Origin: Paralichthys olivaceus | Lineage: Eukaryota > Chordata > Actinopteri > Pleuronectiformes > Paralichthyidae | Assembly (NCBI RefSeq): GCF_024713975.1 | Contig: NC_091107.1 | Span: 10,591,501-10,655,500 of the forward strand | DNA: 64,000 bases | Direction: 5' to 3' | Shown: piece by piece, positions 1 to 13,800 of the stretch | How positions within the stretch are numbered: position 1 is the stretch's first letter | Layout of the letters: each line of letters opens with the position of its first letter | The notes under the pieces: model-generated | Database searches by the model: none | Told to the model about the DNA's origin: nothing | What the model saw: only the letters and a program-made list of their open reading frames with translations | Position numbers and translations under genes: made by a program

Positions 1-416
1 CAGTGGGCAGGTTTTATTCATCAGTCAAGACGGAATTATTTATTTTTTGACTGATGTGACAATTGTTTAATAATAATCTGTTGACTGAACTGAACCTGAC
101 TCAACAGAATCGAGGGGTTTCAAGTGTTACCTTGGTGCTCTTTTTCTAGGAATGCTCTTTAGTCTTTAAGACAGTTCCCTTCAATGTCACTTTTAGAGAA
201 AATCTTTTCTTTATATATTATTAATTTATGAAAAATGTGCTGCTCCCCTCACCTATCTGCTTTGTCTTTCTCCATCTTCTCCATCTCTCTTCCCTTCATC
301 TTTCTCATTTCTATCCCATCTCTCACCTGTCTGACATCACTGCTCACTCTCTCTCTTTTCCTTGATATCATCCCATCTCCTCTCCCCTGCATCCTCCTCC
401 CTCACCCTTTCTTCAG

Positions 417-3326
417 GTTTGTCAAAGTCCTTCCCCCTGGACAACTCCTTGTTCGACAGCTGGCTCGCCCAGTCGGTTCAGATCACCGCTGATGACATGC
501 TGAGCCAGTGGGCTCTGGGTGCCCAGCACGGGGACAAGAGCGGCAGCCTGCTCTCCGACCAGGTAGGGCTTCAGTGGCAGGAGGCCTGGAGGATGATGAA
601 TTAGCTATTATGTTATGATCCTGATACACAGTGACAGATTTTTGACTTTTTCAATATTTTAAAAAGTGGTCAACAAGTTTGGTTCGGCTCCAGTAGAAGT
701 AGAGGATCAGAATAGTTAACAAGAATCATATTGGATGTGTTCTGGCTCTTGGCGATGATTGAAGCAAAAGGCTAAAACCAGCAGCAGCAGCAGCAGCAGC
801 AGCAAACGCTCTGTCACCTCTTGAAGTGAATCTGAGTCACAAACATAATGTCAGGAGCCAACTATCCTGCCCACAGACCTGACTGACATGGACGTCCAAA
901 GTTACATAAAGTTGTTGGTCCAAAAGTTGTTCTCAGTCTAGGAAAGGGGCAAAATCTCTACAACACTGATATGTGTAAAAGTAGAAAGAATGTGAAGGCG
1001 AGGTGTTTTTTTCAAAAAGTAACTGCAGCAAACAGATATTACACACTAAGTCTTCAAATGTCAATGCACCGTTTTTATGTTATCAACTTAGAAAATAGAA
1101 AAAAACAAAACAAACGTCAGTACTTTGTGAGCTTTTCCATCAAGGCTCATTGATCCAGCAGCCAGTGCAGCATTGGAGCACAGTATTGATGTATCAGGTA
1201 TTCAATTTCTAATGTAAACCCGGCTGAAGAATTTAATATGAGTGTTTTGTAACAAAGTTTTGAGCCATTTGCCCTGTGATGTCAAAAAAGGCAGTAAGCT
1301 ACCACAGGCACGTCCTTTTTTTGTTGCAGTACATTAGTAAGTATAATGAAGTACTACAAGAGCCACAAAATGACAGAGAAAGATTACGGCTCCAAAGTCA
1401 TTACCTTTTATGTAGAATTATTAAATCCTGTGTCACCACCTTTAGATTGGATCTCATAAGGTTGACACAATAACAACGTTTTTGACATTGATACGATACA
1501 AGTACAAACAATTATACTCAATAGATAAAAAGAAAAAGGTTCTGTTGTGCATTATTGTTCATGTAATTATTTTCTTTGAAGCAATACATATTTATTTATT
1601 TCGTGAATTAACCAGTACAAGGAATGAATGCACAAAAAAACTGTCTAGAGCATTATGTAAAAAGTTGAGGATCAGTTGATTTTCCTCTGTGCTCTTTCTT
1701 TAATGCAGCCTAGTGTTAAAAGTGATTCTAGATCTGCTTTGGCACTTTTCAAAACTGTCGACAGAGAGTGCATCGTGGTATCAAAGTATCTATACTTTTG
1801 TCAACCCTTGATCTTTACATGGAGGTTGGTGTTGTGTGTGAGATCTGCTCCGTTGTTTGTCGATAAGTTGGAAGCGAGAGCTGCTGGTCAGAGCGGAGCT
1901 GCACTGTGGCTGACCCGCTGTTCTCCTCAGGAATTTGTTCTGTTTGTGTATCGATTGGCAGGAGGCTCCGACCACATTACATGACATAACTCCCATTGTT
2001 TGGAAGTGTGTCACAGAACAAAAAACAAACCAGAATCAGGAACATGGTCATTTTTCAGTAAAGCAGACAGAGATGTTGATACTTGATATGCTTAAAAGAC
2101 AATCTGCAAAAATAAACAGAGCTTCAATTTATCACAGACAATTATCAAATGCTACAGGTTTTATTTATGTTTTCTTGTCACATAGTATTAAACCACTTTT
2201 TATGAGATATTCATATCACTCAACAAATGTGGCATTAATTCCTCATATGTGAGTTTGTGGGTAATTCCTGTTCCAAAATATTACAGATAAGAATTTGATC
2301 TTTTAAATGAGAAATCCCAGCAACGTGCACATTTTATTTGATCTATGAGCAATTTTTTCCAAAGCAATACATGTATTATTGAGTCTTTAAAACTGAACTG
2401 ATTTAGCTGTTTTCTTCTCATCTTCCTCACTCTGATCCATTCTCCTTTTTATTCATCTCATCACATCTCCCCCATCTTCAATGCATTTCCATCTTTCCAT
2501 ACATCACCTCTCATATTTTCCCCCTCTCATGCAGCTCCTGCAGGGCGAGGAGAGCCTATTAAACCTTATGATGGAGAACTCCATGCAGTCCACCTGGAAA
2601 ACTCCCCAGCTGGGCCGCAAACGGGGAACCAACAAGCCCCGTGCTCGTGGACAACTTCCCGCCCCCGCGCAGCCGCAGACGCCCCTCTCGGCGGCAGCCA
2701 TCTCCACCGCCAGCAGCCCCTCCACTGCAAAAAGCCTCCGGGTGAGCGTGGCGGAGGATAATCCTAGCCTTGTGAGCCGGAGAGGGGAGAGGTCCAAGGG
2801 TTCCTCCAAGGCACTGCACCACCACCACCTTCATCACCATCACCACACCAGGAGCTCTGACCTGCAGGGGGACCCACCACCACAGCCACCCATCTCCAAA
2901 ATGGATTCCTGTCACATCTCGGAGGACCCCGGCCCCTGGGACAGCATCGCCGCGGGGAATGATGTCGCATCAGGAGCTGGAGCTGTTTTCCCTACGGGTT
3001 CATCTCCACTTCCAGCCTCCAGCCCCGGGCTCACGGTTCCTGACACAGGGGCTGTCCTTTGTGGGAGGGCTCCTCGGCTCCGTCTGCCCCGCCACGGCAA
3101 ATCAAGAGGCAGGGGCGTCAACGGAGGTGGAGGCGTAGAGGCACTGGAGTCCATTGAACTGCCGCTCAGGGACACGTCCTTGCTGGATGCCACCGAGACT
3201 GATGGGTACTTCTCTGACGGCGAGCAGAGCGATTCGGACACACGCTCTGGCGGACGCAAACTCCGCTTGCCACAGTTGCATTCTGGGAACGAGGACCTGT
3301 TGAGAAGGAGCGTGCTGGCATCTTAA
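417..3326 (+). CDS. jade2: Jade family PHD finger protein 2, C-terminal part (last two coding exons)
   Basis: JADE2 is a PHD-finger protein that scaffolds HBO1 histone acetyltransferase complexes. Only the C-terminal tail, about 312 codons, lies in the window. Exons are 417-562 (after a pyrimidine tract ending CTTCAG; donor CAG|GTAGGG) and 2535-3326 (acceptor CATGCAG, stop TAA). They join in phase 0. The first exon encodes a segment with SKSFPLDNSLFDSWLAQSVQ that I recognise as the conserved C-terminal region of JADE2; the second begins LLQGEESLLNLM, also JADE2-like. The PHD fingers and EPL1-like domain lie upstream of the window. The rest of the tail is low complexity: basic and Ala/Pro/Ser-rich, a histidine-rich run (2816-2847), and an acidic/Ser stretch near the end with DGYFSDGEQSDSDT. 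Synteny beside sar1b/sec24a, as in human 5q31, supports jade2 over jade1 or jade3. Confidence 0.85.
779..802 (+). repeat. (CAG)8 trinucleotide tract in the last jade2 intron
   Basis: Eight uninterrupted CAG units sit in the intron between the two visible jade2 exons. They are non-coding, since no splice-consistent frame includes them. Their length could vary between individuals. Confidence 0.9.
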
Positions 3327-6300
3327 AGAACTGAGACTTAAATCAACACACACACAAACACACAGTTACCCGAGTCCCGCTGGCTAATTGTTTCTCCATC
3401 TGTGCCCAGTGTGCCGTCATCAAAACATGGCTGGATGGCTTCATTCAACCAAATCCCGGTCACATCTACCAATCAGAAAATCTCTTCAGCTCACCTGCTT
3501 TGTTTTTTGGGGGGAAATTTGAATGTAGCTGTTTGCCTGACGTACATTAGAGCTTCTCCACTGGACCATAGTTTGTTGTTCGATAACCATAAGATGCGAC
3601 ATATTCAACAAATAGGAAACAAAAATTACATTCAGTCATTTTGTTTCTGGGTGTTGAAGTACCCTGTTCTGGCCTCATGTCTGTGGAATCTGTCCAAACA
3701 AACACTTTGGGGCATTATTATTAATTGTTATTATTCAAGCTGGTTTCAGGGTCTCCATCTTGTTTGGTCTTTTATGGCCTGAGAAACATCCTACAAGTCC
3801 TTGTTGGGGACAATGGAGACAATTTCACACCAGACTTGTGTGTGTGATGGTGACACCAGACAACACGTATCCAACCTTGAAAAGCACAACTAGCTTGTCA
3901 TCAGAGCTGTATTTTAAGCATTCGTGTGGGTAATGGATGCTGCTTCAGGGTTGGGGTCAGTTCTCATCACAGCCACTCCGTTTCAAAAAGTAACTTTATA
4001 AGATTTCCCTCAAAATTTTCAGATTTCCAGGATTTGAATATTAAACAGATCGGCCTCAACCCTGGGTCTCATTCAGATCGCCACACGAAGACGCAAACAC
4101 ACAGATGCACACATACTGACACACAAACTTACTCAAAGCCAATCCCTTTGCTCACAGCACAGAAAATATTGGCTCTGACTTCTGTCGGCTGCTTTCAAAT
4201 TCTTCCTGGTTCTGTGTTCATTTATTTTTTTTATTTCAGCCCGAATCTTTGGAGAAAAAAAAATCTTTGTAGAAACTCTGTGCCTTCTGTCGCTCGCCCT
4301 GTGCCCCCCCGCCCCTTCCCCCCGAAACCCCCAATTTCTCAATCAGTCAACCAAACAATCAATAGGTAGATCAATTTTTCAATCGGATTTGTAACAATCA
4401 AAACCAAAAGGTAATCCAGTCGGATTGGTTACCGAGCGTGGCCAGCTCCTTGTCACCTTAACAATTGCCTAGTGCCTGAACCGAGGATGTGAATGCAGCG
4501 TTTGCCATTAATCAACAAAGCGTCTGTGACAGTTATCAAAGCAGAGCCACAACTGTGCTATCGGTGCAAAGAGATGCCTACTGTTCTATGCCCCCACAAC
4601 TAGATCACTGCAGGTCAGAGCCATCGATGAGCAGAGTTTGGCCCGGTTACAGATTCCCGATGTAAACCAAATGTTTAATGGATTGGAGGCAAAGCAAATT
4701 GTTATCAATGTGTTCTGACTCCTCTGCTAGAAGTCAGTAATTCGTCCTTTATTTAAATCACATGTGGAAAAATGCCAAATTTTGAGGAAAATATAAATCA
4801 GGAGCAGAAACAAACAAAACTGGAGAAAACATAGATTTAACTCAACGTAAGCTTTCTTGAAGTTTTCATCCACATCACACAGTCTTGAAAAGTAGGAACT
4901 AATCTTAGCATCTACAAAATCGACCTTTGTCTCATTCATAAACTGATAAGTTAACACGGGCATCCAGGCTTCAAACTGCAGCTTCCAGGCATCAAGAGAA
5001 ACAAATGATACTTCAGTGATTTATCTTCTTGATGTAGTACGATGCCCAAAACTGACTCATTCAACGTTGCCTCCACTGACGTCTGCCGTGGCCACGCTCT
5101 CGTCACCGATGGCTCTGCTGCACCTTCTCCTCCTGTTCGCCGAACGATGACAATGTAATGATCAGCTTCAGAAGCCTGCGCTCTTATGTTCAGAAATTTA
5201 GTTCTTTGTAAATTAGTTTCTTTTTTTTTCTTTTTTTTTTTTTATAGGTTTTTGTTGTTCTCTCAGAGAGTTGTATTTTGTACTTAAGCAGTCCATGGTA
5301 TTTCTCAGGGGTTAAAAACAACTTTTAAAAAGAAGAATTAAGGCTTAAAAAATGTATCGAAAAAGCGACGCAAGGCGAAGATACATATATATACATATTT
5401 TATAACATATACAATATATATATATATAGTGATGTGTATGTGTCTTGAAACTTCCTTATTTGGCAAGCTTCACTGTTTGAACTCCTACATGACTACTACT
5501 GAGCATGCTCCCTCTCTCAGTGTGACCATATGACCATCAGCCCTGGGTTTAATAGTCTCAACCAATAATCAAAGCTCATTTTAACTTCATTACCAGATGA
5601 GCGGGACATGTCGGATAACATTGGCTTGGTGGTCAACTACAAGATGGAACCGTGTAATTGCTTCTCTCGCTGTTCTCGCAGCGAAGACCCAAACTCATAC
5701 GGGGCCAAATTGAGTGAAATCAGAAATCGAAAGGGCTGCTTTACCCAGGTCTGATGAACAGTTTAAATAGAGGTGCAGGTCCAATGTACTTCCTCTGTTG
5801 TTTTCTGTTTGGACACCTTCTCACCTGTCCTCTGAAGTGACCACGCCAAAGAACAGATCTGTGCATCAAAGCAGCACATATTGCATCTTATCTCCACAAA
5901 CACACATGCACGTGCTCCGACTCTGGTTTTCAAGATGAAGAATGTTAGATAAGGATGTCAAGACAACTCTGCCAGCGCTCTCTGGGTCGGCTCGGGTTTT
6001 AATTCGGTTTCCTCGACCTGGTCCGCCCCAGGGTTTGAAACACTGAAGGCACGGTGTTGTGGTGTGAACCCTTTTACTGGCACTGTTGGTTCTGCTGCAC
6101 CACCACCAATACACCTGACCTGGATTCTCCCATGTTCTGCGTTCACAGGGGGCTTCGCACAGGAAAAGCCCTTCACACCACAATGGGCCGCAATGGTTGC
6201 TGAAACACTCGCACGTTAAACACCCTTCAGAAAAAAGCCAAATGCTGCTGAACTGAACACACAACATACAGCTTACACACACACAGACACACAACCAGAG

Positions 6301-8015
6301 CTGGTATAACAGGGTTATAATGTACAAGATGAATAGTTTTTTATGTATATGTGGTCCTGACTGCATCAGGAAGTATGAGCTTACTCAGAGTGCAACGCCC
6401 CCTATCAGCAGGAGAGTATTACTACAGGTGACAGCGCAGTGTCCCTGTCTCCTTTGTCCTTCAGGTGTAGCCATCGCAGAAGATTCACACCGTTAGTCTG
6501 CCATTTTTCTCTTTTTCAACACAGATGCAGACACAAATCTGTAAAAGTCCTCCTCTGAGTTGCAGGGTTGGAAATTAAGTTTTGTCTAAAGCAAACAAAT
6601 TTTTATAACGGCATGAATACAGGAACAGGTGGACGATTTTGAATTTCTGCGTTGGCTACCTCTATTACAATCCGCATGGAAACTGACCATAAAAATTACC
6701 GCTACAATGCTCGTGTTTGAAAAGCGAGGAAATGGTTTAGTGTCATTACGGCGCCACGTGGTCCTCCGCCAGGTGGTTAATACCGTTCTTGTGTTAATAG
6801 GACAGACAAATGTAATACTGGTCTCAATATTCAATGTTCAGAAGTAGCCTGACTTTGTAGACAAGGCCTCACATGTATGGCCTAGCACGTAGTAGCCAAT
6901 GCCAAGGCTGCACAGTGCTGGCACAAAAGAAAAAAAAAAAAAAAAGACTTAATTTCCTCTGCAGAAATTTGTGTGGGTGGTTAGGTGAGTTAGACTTGCT
7001 GCTTCTCCAGATTCTCTCTTGTTTGAAAGTCAGAGAACAGCATCGTTGTACCTTCTCTGGCAAATTGCCGTTTAGATAATTGCAGCTCTGATTTTTCTTT
7101 TCCTAGATATTGTGCAGCCTTAGCAAACACAAACTGGTTATTATTCTGTATTTACAGTGTGGCTTCAATGCCCTCTCCTTCCGCTTCGTAGATACTGTAG
7201 ACTGGAGTCTTTTTGCAGGTTCTTTTTTTTTTTCTATCAATATCCAATAGAACAACTGTCATCTGTGTGGTACACTGGTGTGGGTGTTGGCTCACAGCCC
7301 GAAATGTGCTGTGGTGATCTTTGAATTTTGCAACTCTGTCACAATAACCACGGGATATTTGATCTATTTCTTTCCTCTCTTTTTTACATTTAATCTGTAA
7401 TATAATATGTAATATGTCGGTATCAGCAGAAAATCTGTTTTCCATTTTCTGCACCATCTCACTGTTTGGATTTCATGGTTAAAGTGGCAAGTCTCAAAGA
7501 TTTCAGTCCTGGTTAATTTGGCGACACCTGTCATTGCTGGTGGTAACAGCAGATTAAGTTTCATTTTGAATCTCAGAAAAGCGAACTATTTGTATATGCA
7601 GTTTTAAGGATTGATGGGCTGTACGCTCACTGACAAACACCATGCCCTCCACTGGATTACTTCATAATAAAACCCACCTCATGTTTGGTCAGTTAAATGC
7701 TTTTAATGTGAAGCTGCTGCTACAGGAAATAAAGATAATTTAATTTAAAACAGCATTTTCTCAGTGACCTACTTCATAATGCTCCAAATCTATCAATATA
7801 GATTCTTCAAATATATACAAATTCGATGATAGTGACTTAACAGACATTTACTTTAACTCCCCCTTTGGTGAAAATCAAGTTTTTAAACATATAAACATGT
7901 CCCCTATGTGCATTTCATATGATAGAAGATATATTTTGAATTAGATACGCCCTCAACACCATGTACTGTAGTAAACAAATGCCAATCTGAAAAAAAACAC
8001 ATTCGCACAGCCAGG

Positions 8016-8033
8016 GTTTGTGATGTCACAAAC
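8016..8033. repeat. 18-bp palindrome GTTTGTGA-TG-TCACAAAC
   Basis: Two 8-base arms are exact inverted complements around a 2-base centre (GTTTGTGA / TCACAAAC). The core TGATGTCA resembles a bZIP (CRE-like) site with one mismatch. It lies in intergenic DNA far from any certain promoter, so function is unknown. Confidence 0.6.
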
Positions 8034-9228
8034 TTAAGAACCCAATCCTGTCAACTTGTGGGTGGAGCTTAGTAGCTGGAAAATGCTCTGGGAGCAGGAT
8101 CACATTAGGAATTCCTGGTGTTCCATTCGGGGAACGAAAGGAAGGTAAAGAGTTACGTTTAAGCAATTTGAAGACCACAAGAAAACGTTTTTCCAAAATA
8201 TACTTCTATAGAACAAATGTTACAAGCTACTGGAGAAGGACTTCAAATGAAAATCCTCGAGACTGCCACTTTGAGATATTGTTGGTAATGGATAAAGACA
8301 GAACTTCAAAGTTCTCTAAATAGTGAGCTGGTGCATGGGTCAGAAATAAAACTCTCCCCCAGGTGTTGGCATGAATGTGACATCACAGAAATAAGCTGGT
8401 GGGCACAGTGCGTGTAATGGCAGTTCAGAAACACACAACTACACACGGCCACGAATTTCTCGACTTCAGCTGAAAAGCTGGTCAAAGGCCAGCGCTGATT
8501 GCTGCAGGTAATTGGAACATGGCCCGCAATTCACACAGCAGCCATCGACTGCACTGACAGTGTTGTAGAATTTCTTGGAAAGACATCACTGCACTGGCCG
8601 GGCTGGGTTCCTCACAACTTCCTCAGCTGCGCAAACATCATGTTGAAAGCTTTGTATAAGCAGGGAGGTAGTTCATCCTCCAATAACATGAGGAACTTGG
8701 AAACGTTGTACAAGACAATTTGTGCTCGGTTTGAGCTAAGAAATGAAAACGGATCATTAAATTCCGGGTGGATGAATGAGTAAGATTTTCTCTATTTGAA
8801 GACAGAGAGTGATGTTTGCTCAGCTGTGGTTTGGGGGAATCAGAAGGGCATCAGAATGCTGTTAATACAATATCTCTCTTCCTCTGTTGTTGCCCTTTCT
8901 GCCAATTAAACTGGTTTGAGGCTGTCGTCAGGTCAGTGAAGCCAGGATTGGCCAGTGGTTCAAAATGGAATTTCACGCCCCAACTGTCTCCGACCGGGTT
9001 TAAAAGAATTTTCTGGCAGAGTGGGAGTTCAATTTAAAGAAGTCTGGGAACACAAAAAAAGTCATATAATCTGGAATAGATATATTAATGAAATTCAAAT
9101 GACGTTATGTGGTCGAGACCCAATTACAGTCCTCGCTTTATTGTCCTACGCCAGCCGTGCAAACCCACCCACTTACCTGCCTACTGCTGGAGTTTATATA
9201 CATCTACAATAATGTACAATACTGTTCA

Positions 9229-9261
<33 letters not shown>
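9229..9261 (+). repeat. (ACT)11 microsatellite
   Basis: Eleven perfect ACT units, intergenic, between jade2 and sar1b. Confidence 0.95.
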
Positions 9262-9262
<1 letters not shown>

Positions 9263-10860
9263 GAGACATTTTAATTTTCCGTCTTTTGAAAAAGCCTTTG
9301 CAAGCTGTTACATTTGTTTTTCTTTTGTAATGCTATAGCTGGCCACCGTGGCTTGTATCAAACTAGAAATCTGACTCATTACCTGCTTCCTCTGTTTTGT
9401 TTGTTTCAGGTTTTTTTTTTTACTGGCGCTTTGCTTTCCTCTCTGTTACAGCAAAGTTATGGCTTCAAGGTCTCAACATCCACACACTGCACAGATTGTA
9501 GGTTTAGTCGTATGAACACGTCTTGCAGGCGGAGCTGCTGTGGAGGCAGAAACAAGCTTGTGGGGTTTAATGTAAACTGGTGAAGTCAAAGAACCACAGC
9601 CGTGTTGGGTGGTTGCGTTAGTACAGTCAGTTTGAACCTGAAAGATCAGTTTGACAAAGTAGATAAAGTGCAAGGTTTAAAACCATATATGAGAATTTCT
9701 TTATGTTGTATAAAAAGCCTGGACCACATTTTGTTTTGGGGTAAAAAGCAGATTTCAAGATTTGGAATGATTTGTTGATTAACCCTCTACGTGTATTCTG
9801 CAGCCGGGATATTCTGCAGCCCTCAGAAGTTAGCCGTATAGCTAAGGAATGGATAGATGGAAATTATTATTATTTTGAAGTACAAGCCTTTATTGTTCAC
9901 TGAATGTAAAGAGAAGACAGGAAAGAGAAGAGAAGAGACAGACGGGTAATACCATTCAGCAAAGGTCAAGAGCAGGCCATGAAAGAAGAATCTTGTGGTT
10001 CATGTTCATCCCTGAGACTAAATCGTAGATCAAGTGTACGCCCTAAACTACCAGTTTCCCCTTCTGCCAATTTCTAAGAAACACGTAAATCACAGGAAGC
10101 CTGCGACGAGCCTGCCAAGGTTGCTAACGATTAATCCTTCTGTCTGTTAAATGTGAAACATGTTTTCAGAGCCGTCTTCAAATGTGAAGTTTCATCCGAC
10201 CAAGAGTTGAAAATGCAAACATTTTCACTGTGGGAGTACAGCAGCAGGAGCCAGAGAATATCTGCACATTTTCTTCACTCAAGTTAAGAACGAACTGATT
10301 GTTATCAGCTTCCTGAGAAGTTAGACCTCTCTCAACTTTAAAGAGAACTTCACACAGAGCAGTCGTGTTTGTGTTAACAGTTGAAGGAAACCTGAAGAAA
10401 CACATTTAAATTACTTCCTCCAATTTTTTTGTTTTTATTCCCTCGGCAGTTTCAGTTGGCTTCGGTCCAACATCACTTAATTAGATCTACTGTGTTTCTG
10501 GCTCCACTTTAGAAACTTCACCACAATGAGACGACCTCTGCCTCCACAGCAGATCCAAGAAATGTTTTTAAGACTAAAGCCTCGGTCTTCATAAACTGCG
10601 AACTGTACTCTGCCTCCACCATCTCCCCCCTCCCTGCCCACTCCTGCTCCTCCACCTCCTCCTTGGTGGAGGAACCACCCTCTGTGTCCCCTCTGTCCAA
10701 AACTCCTCAGTCGTCTGGTGATCGGCCTCCTTGCCCGGCACGTGGCTCTTTTTGAATCGCATATGAAGCCTAGGATGATCCCACAAATTCCAAAAAAAGT
10801 AAAAGAAGAAAAAAGGATGTCTGTCGCTTTAAGGACAGATAATGACAGGCACGTGTTGTG

Positions 10861-13800
10861 GAGGTACGTGTGAGGAGGGGAAAACATGGCTTTGCTCCGG
10901 CCTGGAGAGAGAGAGCGAGGGAAGAGAGAGAGAAGAGATGGATAAAAAGAAAGACAGAGGAGAGGAGGGAGACGTTTGCTGAACCAGAGCCAGAGAGGCA
11001 GACAGGGAAAGAGTACAACTTGTTCTTTCCCTGGTGTTGTGTTTGCAGCCTGTCCGCACAGTTAACAAGCAGCTAATATCAACAGGCCCCTCCCTTCTCC
11101 CTGTCCTCTCATCCCTTCATCTCCACCTCCTGCTCTGTTTTTCTCTCTGTTCTCCATCTCTTCTTTCAGCTGGGTCTCAATCCAAGTATTTCCTTCACAG
11201 TCTATAATAACAATGGAAGCCGCAAAGTAGAACACAATCGGGTAAAAGCGGCATCAAATGGCATAAACAGCCTGGAAATTGTTACAGAATATTTCAATGT
11301 TGACCATAACTTCCAGTAGAAATCACCCTCTGATTAATTCAGCCAACAGTGAATACATCTTTCAAGTCCAAGTACTAAACAAAAGAAAACTCCACACACA
11401 ATGTAGTTTTTTTAATCATTCCCTCCTTAAATAACAACTGCACTTACTGTGTATTAATCCGCAGGTGAAAATAGTCCCCAACAAGGCACAGTTTCTAGAT
11501 GTTTATGTTTTCAGTAGAAACAAATTGACTCAGGGCTGCAGGATGCATCAAATGGATTTCATTGAAACATCTATTTCTCCACAACGTGTAAAATGTCTAG
11601 ATCAAGTTTTTGCAACACGCACAAACAATATTTTGTGTCATGAAGCAAAGACACGATCATCACTGCTGGGTGGAGTCACCGTGTTGAGTCATGTTTAGGT
11701 CTCACAAGCATTTGTTTAGGGGGAAAAACTATAAAATTGGAAATGATCATGATTTTATTTTAGTCCTACTTGGTCCGATAAGTAGGTTTTGATCTTCCAT
11801 TGGATTCATTGAAATAACAGTGAGACAAAAAAGAGCAACACCAGCTTTATTGGAATGTTTCTAAAATTTGAACGCCAACTTTTTTTTATTTTGTAATTTG
11901 ATATGTAACCTGGATGGAAACCTGGCTCGAGGCCCTTCTACGCTTCCTCCCTCACAATCTGAGAAATGTATTCAACCGTTAACATCTGGTTTTACCATTT
12001 GGCTCCTGGGAGGTTCCGACCCTGCTCACATGTATCACCGCAGACAAATTGTAGTGTAAAATCCTCACTGCAGATCCATTCGGCCGAAGCTACCGTCTCC
12101 CACTGACGGTCAGATCAACATTTGGTCCCATTTAATTTAAGTTCAGCTGCAGCATTGCACACAAAGCATAAATACAACAAAAGGCAGAGGATGGGAATCT
12201 GTTTTATGAAGGAAACAGTGATTTCACATTCAGCACCGGAGACACTTGACTCCCTGGTGTAAATGTAATCTGGATATATTACGTCTAGACACAATCTGGA
12301 TTTAAGATACAGGTTTGGACCATTTGTTAAGAGGCCCTCTGCACTGTATTTCTGTCTCTGCTCTTTCTCCCACTTGTAACTTCACTGCTGTCTCTGTTTT
12401 ATTTTACTTCTCCTGATTTGTGACTTTCTCGTTCCTCACTTTTCTTTTCCGCTTCCATGACCTGACTTCTTTATCTCTCTCACGAACAAAAAACAATTGT
12501 TTATCTTCTTCCTCAGAGGCAAATATGTAGTGATATGCCTCCATTATTCAATCTGTGATTCATACATGGGAGTAATAGTTACTGTTGTTTCTTAAATTGA
12601 GGGAAATGCAGCCCTGGTGTATGCTTTTATTCTGAAAATACAGCGTGTGTCTGGGCGGGTGCGTGTGGTTGCAGGAGGCTCAGGAATGAGTGAGTGTACA
12701 CGAGCATGAATCCTGGATTATGTGTTCTTGGCCAGAGAGACTGTGGGTTAAAGGTAGTTTAAAGTGTACAACAGGTCAGCAGCTCTCCCAGTGAGGTGTC
12801 AGACCTCTGGCTTAAGTCTCCCCTTCTTCTCCTTCACTCCTCGTCTTCCTCCTCTCATTCATCCAGAGAGAACTTTCTGTCCGAACCCGAGTCCCCGACT
12901 ACAGGCATGTCCCCACTGTGCATATGTTGTTAGCTCGTGATTACAGTCACTACATTCATTGTTTCAGGTGATTTAACAGACACCTGTTAAAACTTGCATT
13001 AGAAATGTGAGGTGAAAATTGAAGTCTTTTCATGCATGCTTTTCAAGTCCCAGTTTAGTTGTCATTTATATTTTTCTGGTTCAGTCTGACTTAAAGGAAA
13101 CAACGATATGATCACAGGACAAACTGCTGTGCTGTGACATCGATCGGTCGTTTTTATGATTGCAAACGTAATAGTGTTGTGTTTTATCTGTGAGTTGAGT
13201 GAGTGGATGTGTTCAATCACACAATCGAGGGCTCCTGATCAGGCTGACATCATTGTTTTCAGAAAGACAGTGTGGACAGAGTCAAACCAGATTTTGCCAG
13301 TTCACTGGATGTGCTCTGAAAGCGTTTACCTCTCTACTCCTTGTCCTCCTCTTTATCATTATCCATCTCTTTCTCCCACTTGCTCGAGTTTTCTGTCTCA
13401 CTCTCAGCTCCTCCACTCTTTATCTTTTCTTCACCCTCTCCCTATCACCCCCGTGCAGTGCAGAGCAGGCAGTTTCTGACTCTCATTAATAACAAAAAGA
13501 AAATTCTTGCTCTCCTCTCCTCACCTGCGATTCTCAACATTTCTCCCTCGGGTTTAAAACACATAACGAAACAAGTATTTCTGGTTTGCAAATCTTCATC
13601 ATCACAACTTTTTACACCTTCTCCTATAAGGTTAATTGATTACGCTGCTTCTCTCCCTTCTCTCTCGTCATGATTAAATATTATTGGTTATCATTCTGCA
13701 TCTTCTTGGTCGTTTTCAGGCACTATTTGAATACCAATCAGCATCATCCAATCAGAGCAGAGCTGGACACACGGCTCCTCCCCCTCCTCGTCATCCTGTC

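Larger units (their letters stand above)
3327..10860. other. jade2 3' UTR and intergenic DNA, no supported gene
   Basis: After the jade2 stop codon the sequence is AT-rich with CA runs (about 3340-3366), a T-rich tract (5219-5244) and a TA-rich tract (about 5380-5430). Some of it must be jade2 3' UTR, but the end is not clear. An AATAAA occurs at 7666-7671, among several others. ORFs here are short, lack splice context and match no family I recognise. A near-perfect palindrome lies at 8016-8033. Confidence 0.5.

Noticed and set aside
2504..3353. Several minus-strand ORFs opposite the last jade2 exon
   Set aside because: They are GC-rich antisense shadows; the plus-strand frame has recognisable JADE2 sequence and proper splice sites.
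8499..8783. 94-codon ORF MLQVIGTWPAIHTAAIDC...
   Set aside because: No recognisable domain, no promoter or poly(A) context, and typical of chance ORFs in this gap.
13156..13673. Overlapping ORFs of 96-110 codons rich in Leu/Ser/Pro
   Set aside because: They translate a pyrimidine tract that looks like a splice-acceptor region. The region is kept only as a weak transcript candidate.
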